A stretch of 64,000 nt of DNA, taken from contig JAXGQE010000003.1 of the NCBI GenBank assembly GCA_040766585.1, forward strand, positions 186,001-250,000. The letters run 5' to 3'. Of the stretch, positions 55,047-61,830 are shown one piece after another. Made by a program: the position numbers and the translations under genes. Source of the DNA: JAXGQE01 sp040766585. Its GTDB lineage: Bacteria; Bacillota; SLNR01. Position 1 is the first letter of the stretch. Every line of letters starts with the position of its first letter. Below the pieces are notes generated by a model. That model was not told the origin of the DNA and searched no databases. It saw nothing but the letters and a program-made list of their open reading frames with translations.

Positions 55047-56978
55047 ATGAGTAAAATAATCATTACTCTTCCAGATCAATCAAAGAAAGAGTACGAATCG
55101 GGTGTTACGATTGGAGAAATTGCGTATGATATTGGAAAGAGGCTAGGTAAGGATGCGATTGCAGGTAAGATCAATGGGAAACTGGTTGATTTAAAAACTG
55201 AGGTTTGTAATGATTCTGAGATTGAGATCATTACCTTCAGTAGTCCAGAGGGTCCAGATGTATTCAGGCATACCACATCCCATATATTGGCTCAGGCTGT
55301 CAAACGATTATTCCCAGAGGTGCAGCTGGCAATCGGTCCTGCGATCGACGACGGATATTACTATGATTTTGCTACCAGCCAGCCATTCACTCCGGAAGAT
55401 CTGGAGAAGATCGAGCTGGAGATGAATGAAATTATCCGGCAGGATTTGCCGGTTGAACGGCACGAAATATGCCGCGCCGATGCAATCAGAATGTTTCAGG
55501 AAAAGGGAGAAAAATATAAACTTGAGTTGATTGAGGATTTGCCTGAAGATGCGCAAATTTCTTATTACACCCAAGGTGAATTTATGGATTTATGTGCCGG
55601 TCCTCATTTACCTTCAACAGGTAAGGTTGGTGCTATTAAATTAACCAGTGTTGCGGGCGCTTACTGGCGTGGTGATGAGAAAAGAGGCATGCTTCAGAGA
55701 ATTTACGGGACTTCGTTTTTAAGTGATAAGGAACTGAAGGATCACTTAGAACGGATAGAGGAGGCTAAAAGAAGAGATCACCGAAAAATTGGTAAAGAGC
55801 TGGATCTTTTCAGCCTTCACGATGAAGGTCCTGGGTTTCCCTTTTTCCATCCCAAAGGAATGATCATCCGGAACGAACTGGAGAATTATTGGAAAAAAGA
55901 ACATATTAAACGTGGATATCAGGAAGTAAAGACGCCTATAGCGCTTCATGCAGATCTTTGGAAGCGATCGGGTCATTGGGATAACTATCGCCAGAATATG
56001 TACTTTACTGAAATTGACGAGCAAGGTTTTGCCATAAAACCCATGAACTGTCCAGGGGGTATGCTCCTTTATAAGCGCGACATTCACAGTTATCGTGATT
56101 TCCCGCTTCGGGTGGGAGAACTGGGATTGGTTCATCGGCACGAATTATCGGGGACCCTCCACGGGTTGATGAGAGTGCGCTGTTTTACACAGGACGATGC
56201 CCATATCTTTATGCTCCCTACTCAAATTGTGGATGAAATTCAAAATGTAATCAAACTGGCCGATGAAATGTATCGAGTATTTGGTTTTGAGTACGAAGTG
56301 GAATTGAGTACGCGGCCGGAAAAAGCCATGGGGACGCAAGAAGAATGGGATCTGGCCACGTCAAAGCTGCAGGAAGCGCTGGATTCTATGGGAATGTCCT
56401 ATAAGATCAATAAAGGCGATGGCGCATTCTACGGTCCCAAAATCGATTTCCATTTAAAGGATTGTATTGGCAGAACATGGCAGTGCGGTACGATTCAGCT
56501 GGACTTTCAAATGCCCGAGAGATTTGATTTGACGTATATTGGTGCAGATGGTGAAAAACATCGGCCGGTCATGGTTCATCGCACGATATTTGGAAGTATC
56601 GAGCGATTTTTGGGCATCTTGATTGAACATTTTGCAGGAGCATTTCCAACCTGGTTGTCTCCGGTTCAAGTCAGAATATTGCCAATAGCAGATCGCCATG
56701 TGGAGTATGCAATGAAAATCAAGCAAGAGCTGTTCAATGATGATATTCGGGTGGATGTAGATGATCGAAATGAAAAAGTAGGCTTCAAAATTCGAGAAGC
56801 CCAGGCAGAAAAAATACCATACATGCTCGTTGTAGGTGATAAAGAAATGGAATCCGGCAATGTGTCTCTGCGAACAAGGGAAGCCGGGGATCAAGGGTCC
56901 ATATCTACCCAGCAGTTCCATGAAATGGTGGTTGCAGATATCCGAAGCAAGCGAAATCCCTTGACATGCAACACTTAG
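55047..56978 (+). CDS. thrS: threonyl-tRNA synthetase
   Basis: 643 residues, full length. An N-terminal TGS domain (to about residue 62) is followed by the editing domain with HTTSHILAQAV. The class II core contains MNCPGGMLLY (zinc Cys) and RVGELGLVHRHELSGTLHGLMRVR (motif 2). VHRTIFGSIERFLGILIE (motif 3) and an anticodon-binding domain complete it. ATG 55047 follows AAGGGAGGA; an upstream in-frame ATG at 54990 lies in the leader terminator. Controlled by the T-box leader. Confidence 0.97.
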   Translation: MSKIIITLPDQSKKEYESGVTIGEIAYDIGKRLGKDAIAGKINGKLVDLKTEVCNDSEIEIITFSSPEGPDVFRHTTSHILAQAVKRLFPEVQLAIGPAIDDGYYYDFATSQPFTPEDLEKIELEMNEIIRQDLPVERHEICRADAIRMFQEKGEKYKLELIEDLPEDAQISYYTQGEFMDLCAGPHLPSTGKVGAIKLTSVAGAYWRGDEKRGMLQRIYGTSFLSDKELKDHLERIEEAKRRDHRKIGKELDLFSLHDEGPGFPFFHPKGMIIRNELENYWKKEHIKRGYQEVKTPIALHADLWKRSGHWDNYRQNMYFTEIDEQGFAIKPMNCPGGMLLYKRDIHSYRDFPLRVGELGLVHRHELSGTLHGLMRVRCFTQDDAHIFMLPTQIVDEIQNVIKLADEMYRVFGFEYEVELSTRPEKAMGTQEEWDLATSKLQEALDSMGMSYKINKGDGAFYGPKIDFHLKDCIGRTWQCGTIQLDFQMPERFDLTYIGADGEKHRPVMVHRTIFGSIERFLGILIEHFAGAFPTWLSPVQVRILPIADRHVEYAMKIKQELFNDDIRVDVDDRNEKVGFKIREAQAEKIPYMLVVGDKEMESGNVSLRTREAGDQGSISTQQFHEMVVADIRSKRNPLTCNT

Positions 56979-56989
56979 TATGATAATCT
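56961..56989 (+). promoter_or_regulatory. candidate promoter of the infC operon
   Basis: TTGACA (56961-56966) and TAATCT (56984-56989) with a 17-base spacer, overlapping the thrS stop. A GATAAT at 56982-56987 with 15-base spacing is an alternative. Confidence 0.55.
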
Positions 56990-56994
56990 AAAGC

Positions 56995-57128
56995 AGTTAT
57001 AACACATAAAAGTAGAAGCCATCCGCTTCTCACCTTTCGGCGCTTCGGCAGCTGACTGGTCAGCAAAACTTAATCCTCGTCTTGAGGATAGTGTATGCGC
57101 GCGGGTGGAAACACCCGCTTTCTTTTTG
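56995..57128 (+). promoter_or_regulatory. L20-type leader with attenuator hairpin upstream of infC
   Basis: The leader holds several short inverted repeats and ends with a rho-independent terminator placed before the first gene: arms GCGGGTG/CACCCGC (57101-57107 and 57112-57118) with a GAAA loop, then TTTCTTTTT. In Firmicutes the infC-rpmI-rplT leader is attenuated when L20 binds it. The layout matches, though the L20 binding fold was not modelled. Confidence 0.75.
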
Positions 57129-57150
57129 TTCTAATTTAAGGAGGGGATAG

Positions 57151-57666
57151 ATTATCAGCAAAGATCTCAGAGTAAACGAAGACATTCGTAGCCGGGAAGT
57201 ACGTGTGGTTGGAAAAGATGGTGAGCAATTAGGGATCATGTCCGCTCGTGACGCTATCCAAAAAGCGTTTGAGGAGAAACTTGATCTTGTTGAAGTTGCT
57301 CCCACAGCAAAGCCACCGGTCTGTAGAATCATGGACTATGGACGGTATCGGTATGAGCAAAGTAAGAAAGACAAAGAAGCCAAGAAAAAGCAGAAGCAGA
57401 TCACTGTGAAAGAAGTAAAGGTCAGACCCAACATTGATGAACATGATTATCAGGTCAAACTGAAGAATATGCTGCGCTTCCTGTCCGATGGTGACAAAGT
57501 TAAGGTGACAGTCACTTTCCGGGGCAGAGAAGTTACACATTCAGAAGCGGGTCGAACCATTCTCAAGAGAATGGCTGAAGCTGCGGCTGATAGCGCTAAT
57601 ATTGAACGTGAACCAAAGCTAGAGGGCAGAAATATGATCATGATTTTAGCCCCCAAGCAGACATAG
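57151..57666 (+). CDS. infC: translation initiation factor IF-3
   Basis: 171 residues if translation begins at ATT 57151, which has AAGGAGGGG five to seven bases upstream. The protein then starts I/M-ISKDLRVNEDIRSREVRVV, the usual IF-3 N-terminus. Beginning at the first downstream ATG (57238) would remove about 30 conserved residues. Two-domain IF-3: VAPTAKPPVCRIMDYGRYRYE, then the C-domain with HDYQVKLKNMLRFL and VTFRGRE. It binds the 30S subunit and checks start codons. A non-canonical AUU start is a known self-control device for infC. Confidence 0.93.
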   Translation: MISKDLRVNEDIRSREVRVVGKDGEQLGIMSARDAIQKAFEEKLDLVEVAPTAKPPVCRIMDYGRYRYEQSKKDKEAKKKQKQITVKEVKVRPNIDEHDYQVKLKNMLRFLSDGDKVKVTVTFRGREVTHSEAGRTILKRMAEAAADSANIEREPKLEGRNMIMILAPKQT

Positions 57667-57681
57667 AGAGGAGGAAAAATT

Positions 57682-57879
57682 ATGCCTAAAATGAAAACCC
57701 ATCGGGCGGCAGCCAAACGGTTTAGCCTCACAGGGACTGGGAAGATCAAAAGAAACAAAGCGTATAAGCGACACAAGCTGGAAACAAAATCTTCCTCTCG
57801 TACCCGCAGACTCAGCGGTCCCGGGTATGTACATGATGCTGATCACAAAAAGGTACTGAAACTGATTCCATATAAGTAA
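57682..57879 (+). CDS. rpmI: 50S ribosomal protein L35
   Basis: 65 residues, starting MPKMKTHRAAAKRFSLTG and very basic, with KAYKRHKLETKS and RLSGPGYV. A full-length L35, a component of the large ribosomal subunit. AGGAGG precedes the ATG. Second gene of infC-rpmI-rplT, 15 bp after infC. Confidence 0.97.
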   Translation: MPKMKTHRAAAKRFSLTGTGKIKRNKAYKRHKLETKSSSRTRRLSGPGYVHDADHKKVLKLIPYK

Positions 57880-57930
57880 GATCTTTTATCCAATGATCCA
57901 TTGTGAAATATTTTCGAGGAGGAAATTGAA

Positions 57931-58284
57931 ATGCCAAGAGCAAAAGGTGGATTCAAAACCCGCCGAAGACATAAGAAAATTTTGAAACTGGCCCGAGGTT
58001 ACTGGGGTGGGCGAAGCAAGCTTTTTCGTGTAGCGAATCAATCGGTTATGAAAGCACTGAGTTATGCGTATCGGGATCGACGCACAAAGAAAAGAGATTT
58101 CAGAAAGCTCTGGATCACCAGAATTAATGCTGCTGCTCGTATGAATGGTATTTCATACAGTCGTATGATTGATGGTCTGAAAAAAGCTGGCGTAGAAGTA
58201 AATCGAAAGATGCTGGCTGATATGGCTGTCAATGACTTTCCCGCTTTTGAGCATCTGGCTCAAAAAGCAAAAGAACAGTTTTAG
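57931..58284 (+). CDS. rplT: 50S ribosomal protein L20
   Basis: 117 residues. MPRAKGGFKTRRRHKKILKLARGYWGGRSKL-type N-terminus (basic RNA-binding tail), then LWITRINAAARMNGISYSRM and a C-terminal globular domain. L20 binds 23S rRNA during assembly and in Firmicutes represses its own operon through the leader. GAGGAGG precedes the ATG. Confidence 0.97.
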   Translation: MPRAKGGFKTRRRHKKILKLARGYWGGRSKLFRVANQSVMKALSYAYRDRRTKKRDFRKLWITRINAAARMNGISYSRMIDGLKKAGVEVNRKMLADMAVNDFPAFEHLAQKAKEQF

Positions 58285-58291
58285 CGATGTG

Positions 58292-58334
58292 AAGCCATGG
58301 TGTTCTTGCGAGAGAATATCATGGCTTTATTTAA
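58292..58334 (+). terminator. weak terminator-like hairpin after rplT
   Basis: Arms AAGCCATG (58292-58299) and CATGGCTT (58320-58327), followed by TATTTA. It lies between rplT and the RNA methyltransferase gene and may reduce read-through. Confidence 0.5.
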
Positions 58335-58389
58335 AATGATGAAGTGTCTTTTCAATTGCATCGAAAATGAAGAGTAATGCGGTGATGAC

Positions 58390-59190
58390 ATGATCAGCAG
58401 CATCCATAACGATGAAATAAAGAAAATCAAAAAGCTTGAAAGTCGAAAGTATCGGGAGCTCTGGGGGTTATTCATCATAGAAGGTAAAAATGCCCTGGAG
58501 ATGGCACTGGACGCGCAAATAAAGATTGAGTCAGTCTACTATACGGAATCCCTGGCTGAATCTCTGAGAGGGCAGGAACTGCTGCATAGCATGGTCGACA
58601 CAGGATCCAAAGCGATACTGGTAACCGATGAAATTATGCAGAAAATGGCAGACACACAAAATCCTCAAGGCGTTCTAGCAATTGCTCGAATCAACAAGAA
58701 TGAAGACTGGGCAGATTCTATTCAGGGTGGTACGATATTGATTTTGGACCGGATCCAGGATCCCGGGAATCTGGGAACGATAATTCGAACAGCCGACTCT
58801 GCGGGAGTGGAACTGGTTATTGCGCTTCAGGGAACTGTTGATTTATATAACTCCAAGGTAATTCGCAGTTCATCCGGGTCAATATTTAATGTGCCAATCA
58901 TTGCTGGTATTCCCCTTGCTGATGTGCATCGGATATTGAAAGATAAGGGATATCGCTTTGTCGCCGCGGACATGAACGGATCAGTAGTATACTACAACGA
59001 AGACCTGAGCGGACCACTAGCGTTCATTTTTGGGAATGAAGGTCAAGGACTTTCATCCGAGGCCAGAAAACTGGTAGACAGCACAGTTATGATTCCCTTG
59101 CTGGGAAAATCGGAGTCTTTGAATGTCTCAATTGCATGTGGTGTGTTATTGTATGAACAGATCAGACAAAAGGAAGTGAATCGCCGGTAG
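58390..59190 (+). CDS. TrmH-family RNA 2'-O-methyltransferase
   Basis: 266 residues. An N-terminal substrate-binding region (KLESRKYRELWGLFIIEGKNALEMAL) precedes the SPOUT knot: LDRIQDPGNLGTIIRTADSAG near residue 120, FIFGNEGQGLSSEA near residue 218, and IPLLGKSESLNVSIACGVLLYE at the end. It methylates rRNA or tRNA ribose with AdoMet; target unknown. Genes of this type commonly follow rplT in Firmicutes. Confidence 0.9.
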   Translation: MISSIHNDEIKKIKKLESRKYRELWGLFIIEGKNALEMALDAQIKIESVYYTESLAESLRGQELLHSMVDTGSKAILVTDEIMQKMADTQNPQGVLAIARINKNEDWADSIQGGTILILDRIQDPGNLGTIIRTADSAGVELVIALQGTVDLYNSKVIRSSSGSIFNVPIIAGIPLADVHRILKDKGYRFVAADMNGSVVYYNEDLSGPLAFIFGNEGQGLSSEARKLVDSTVMIPLLGKSESLNVSIACGVLLYEQIRQKEVNRR

Positions 59191-59202
59191 ATGCTGCTCA
59201 AC

Positions 59203-59231
59203 TTGTCAGCAGCACTAGATTGTGGTATAAT
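59203..59231 (+). promoter_or_regulatory. promoter of the yqzL-like gene
   Basis: -35 TTGTCA (59203-59208), 17-base spacer, and -10 TATAAT (59226-59231) with an extended TGG in front. Confidence 0.78.
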
Positions 59232-59272
59232 CCATCTGTAAAATGTACGATGTTTTGAAGGAGTGTGATTGC

Positions 59273-59362
59273 ATGCTTCGCGCCCAACTATTTTGGAGGG
59301 TATTTGAACTGACTGGTTCTGTGACTGCATATCTGCTCTATCGGCATTTGAGTATTCAATAA
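59273..59362 (+). CDS. YqzL-like micro-protein
   Basis: 29 residues beginning MLRAQLFWRVFELTGSV and ending LYRHLSIQ. The W.VFELTGSVxAYLLYR pattern matches the short YqzL proteins of Firmicutes, whose function is not known. It is too short for ordinary gene finders. It has its own promoter 42 bp upstream, a GAAGGAG ribosome site and a terminator about 160 bp downstream, which together support a real gene. Confidence 0.75.
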   Translation: MLRAQLFWRVFELTGSVTAYLLYRHLSIQ

Positions 59363-59886
59363 TACCCAATGAAGGATGATTGTCATCGATCGAATCAAAA
59401 ATTCATTTCTTTTTTGTGCGCAGATTTTGATATCAGCCTCATCAATGCTTCCTGTTTAGGGCATTTGCAACACGAATTTGCAGAACAGCACATGGGATAT
59501 CTGTATGATTCATAAGACTGTATATCCGCTCCTCACAGGGCGGATTATTTTTGTCCGTGTATTCTGACCGGTGAACGAAAGGAAATATTCGAAACTTCAA
59601 AGTATAGGTCTCAAACTGAACGGATTTTCAATGTTAAAATCCACTAAATGAGATTAATATAATAAAGCGGCTATTCACTTAAGTGATCGCGGAAGCTTAC
59701 AATAATCGAAGCCATGAGGAAACAGACAATCTACTCCGGATGGCAAATGGAACCCAGCAATGCAGCAGGGATGCCCTACGATGACGATGGAGGGTTTTAT
59801 TTGCAGAATTTGGTCATTCATGCTACACTAATGACTAAGAGAATACAATGCCATGAGTGGTTCCAAGAAAGGGTGGAGGGATGTTC
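59363..59886. other. intergenic stretch between yqzL-like gene and zapA
   Basis: 524 bp. It holds a terminator at 59524-59552 and an AT-rich TATAAT at 59658-59663 with a weak -35 that could drive zapA. A 67-codon frame at 59714-59917 overlaps the zapA start, has no convincing RBS and no recognisable motifs, so it is not called. Confidence 0.5.
59524..59552 (+). terminator. rho-independent terminator
   Basis: Arms ATCCGC (59524-59529) and GCGGAT (59540-59545) followed by TATTTTT. Confidence 0.75.
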
Positions 59887-60162
59887 ATGGATCAGAAAAA
59901 AACCCGAACGGCTGTAGTGATTTACGGCGAAGAGTACAATATTAAAGGGGATATGACAGCCGAACACATTGAGGCTCTCGCAAGATATGTGGATAGAAAA
60001 ATGCGCCAAATCGGTGGAAGTGAGCCTAGGTTGTCCATGAGCAAAGTTGCCGTCCTGGCATCTTTGAATATTGCTGAAGAGTTATTCAAACTGCAGCGAG
60101 AATACAACCGCATGATGTCGATCATGGAACGAAGAGAGAAAGCGGGCATCAAGACTGATTGA
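59887..60162 (+). CDS. zapA: cell division protein ZapA
   Basis: 91 residues. KTRTAVVIYGEEYNIKGDMTAEHIEALARYVDRKM is the N-terminal domain, followed by a coiled-coil with KVAVLASLNIAEELFKLQREY. ZapA bundles FtsZ at the division site. ATG 59887 is spaced 7 bases from GGAGGG; the ATG at 59881 is too close. Followed 19 bp later by a CvpA-like gene. Confidence 0.92.
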   Translation: MDQKKTRTAVVIYGEEYNIKGDMTAEHIEALARYVDRKMRQIGGSEPRLSMSKVAVLASLNIAEELFKLQREYNRMMSIMERREKAGIKTD

Positions 60163-60181
60163 TTGAATCGGGGGCATTCCC

Positions 60182-60739
60182 ATGAACACATTGGACGTAA
60201 TTCTGATAATACTAATCGGATTGAACATCTATGGCGGAATTCGAAAAGGATTGATTCGTCAAATTGCAGCCTTATTTGGAATCTTTTTAGGGTTCTTCAT
60301 AGCCTATCATTATTATCAAGAACTGGCAGAACTCCTGGGAAACCGTTTTGGCTTGCGGGATTTCTTTCTAAACATAACCGGAACCGCCAGCCAGCTGTTT
60401 CCTGGACTACCGGATGCTCTGGTTATTTCAGTTAGTTTAATATTGATATTCATTGCTACAGCTATTGTTGCGGGAATCTCCGGAAGTGTTCTTGCAAGGA
60501 TGATGAAAGTTGTTAAACTATCATTTGTGGATCGTCTTGCGGGGGGCGGGCTAGGTTTGTTTAAAGGGTTGCTCATTGCTTTGATCATAGCTCAGATTCT
60601 ACTGCTAGTACCGATGACCTCAGTAGGTCAAATGGCTGAAGATTCTTACATAGCACCAAGATTATCAACCTATGCACCCCAGGTATTCGATGAAATCAGT
60701 GAATGGATTCAGCAAAGAATTCCGGATAATGGGCAGTAA
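60182..60739 (+). CDS. CvpA family membrane protein
   Basis: 185 residues, with four hydrophobic segments starting DVILIILIGLNIYGGIRKGLIRQIA, the typical N-terminus of the CvpA / YshB family. Glycine-rich DRLAGGGLGLFKGLLIALI lies near residue 125. Family members are membrane proteins of uncertain role; CvpA was named from colicin V production. It follows zapA, an order common in Firmicutes, and has an imperfect hairpin after it. Confidence 0.82.
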   Translation: MNTLDVILIILIGLNIYGGIRKGLIRQIAALFGIFLGFFIAYHYYQELAELLGNRFGLRDFFLNITGTASQLFPGLPDALVISVSLILIFIATAIVAGISGSVLARMMKVVKLSFVDRLAGGGLGLFKGLLIALIIAQILLLVPMTSVGQMAEDSYIAPRLSTYAPQVFDEISEWIQQRIPDNGQ

Positions 60740-60761
60740 ATTTGTAACCTGTGTAAAATAG

Positions 60762-60797
60762 TGACAGCTGTACATCGGTGCAGCTGTCATTGTGTGT
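60762..60797 (+). terminator. hairpin after the CvpA-like gene
   Basis: Perfect nine-base arms TGACAGCTG (60762-60770) and CAGCTGTCA (60781-60789). The tail TTGTGTGT is only partly T-rich, so termination may be inefficient. Confidence 0.55.
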
Positions 60798-60897
60798 AAA
60801 GAGATCCTCTGTACCGGCTCGATGCGAAGTAGTTCTAAGCATTCGAAAAAGTAATCAGGAAATCATATCAATTCACATAATCTGAGGAGACATGAGA

Positions 60898-61809
60898 ATG
60901 ACTGCAATCAGTTTCATCTTTGTTGATGGGATAGGTATTGGGAACAAATCAAATGATACAAATCCTTTAGTACAGGCACGGACTCCATTTTTTGATGCAG
61001 TAACCGCGAATCGTGGCCTGGTAGCGCCGTTTGATCCGATTATTCAAGATTGGTCAGCCGTTGTGCCAACTGATGCATGTTTAAGTGTTCCCGGACTTCC
61101 CCAAAGTGCGACTGGGCAGACAGCTTTGATGACCGGCATCAATGCACCACTTCTTACCGGACGACACATAAACGGATATCCAACTCGAATGCTAACTTCT
61201 ATGATTAAAGCCAGCAATATTATGATGACTTCAGTGCAGTCAGGGTATAGCACATATTTAGTCAATGCATACAGTCCCGAGTACTTTGACATGATTCAAA
61301 CTAGAAAACGAAAACATGCAGCCATTGCCCTGGCTGCAATAGCGGCAGAAGTCCCTTTTTGTTCATTGGAAGATATCGGGGAGCAGAAGTCCATCTATCA
61401 GGATATTACCAATGATCTCCTTAGAAAATGGGGACATGGCATTCCTCAGATGGAATCAAAAAAAGCAGGTAAAATATACGGTCAGATACTGAAGAATTTT
61501 AACTTTAGCTTGTTTGAATACTTTCAGACTGATGCAGCAGGTCATAAACAAGATATGGGAAGAGCTGTGTATATTATTGAAACCCTGGATAATTTCTTCT
61601 CGGGGATTATGGAGAACTTTGATACTGATGAAGATGTGTTGATTATCTCCAGTGATCATGGCAATATTGAGGATCTTTCTATTGGGACACACACCAGGAA
61701 TCCAGTCCCAACTATTATTATCGGAAAGAAGGCTCTGCCGTATGTACATATGGTCCAGAATATTACTGATATTGCATTCTTGATAAGAAAATTGCAGTAC
61801 AGCAACTAA
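60898..61809 (+). CDS. alkaline phosphatase superfamily metalloenzyme
   Basis: 303 residues. FIFVDGIGIG at the N-terminus gives the first metal Asp. GLPQSATGQTALMTG contains a likely catalytic Ser/Thr. DAAGHKQD and VLIISSDHGNIEDLS supply further Asp and His ligands. This is the core of the phosphoglycerate mutase / phosphopentomutase / alkaline phosphatase superfamily, but it is far shorter than iPGM (about 510). Substrate unknown. ATG 60898 is spaced 8 bases from GAGGAG; ATG 60892 is too close. Confidence 0.8.
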   Translation: MTAISFIFVDGIGIGNKSNDTNPLVQARTPFFDAVTANRGLVAPFDPIIQDWSAVVPTDACLSVPGLPQSATGQTALMTGINAPLLTGRHINGYPTRMLTSMIKASNIMMTSVQSGYSTYLVNAYSPEYFDMIQTRKRKHAAIALAAIAAEVPFCSLEDIGEQKSIYQDITNDLLRKWGHGIPQMESKKAGKIYGQILKNFNFSLFEYFQTDAAGHKQDMGRAVYIIETLDNFFSGIMENFDTDEDVLIISSDHGNIEDLSIGTHTRNPVPTIIIGKKALPYVHMVQNITDIAFLIRKLQYSN

Positions 61810-61830
61810 CACAGTATGGAGGAAAACGGA

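Noticed and set aside
59714..59917. 67-codon frame upstream of zapA
   Set aside because: It overlaps the zapA start, lacks a good ribosome site and shows no motif.
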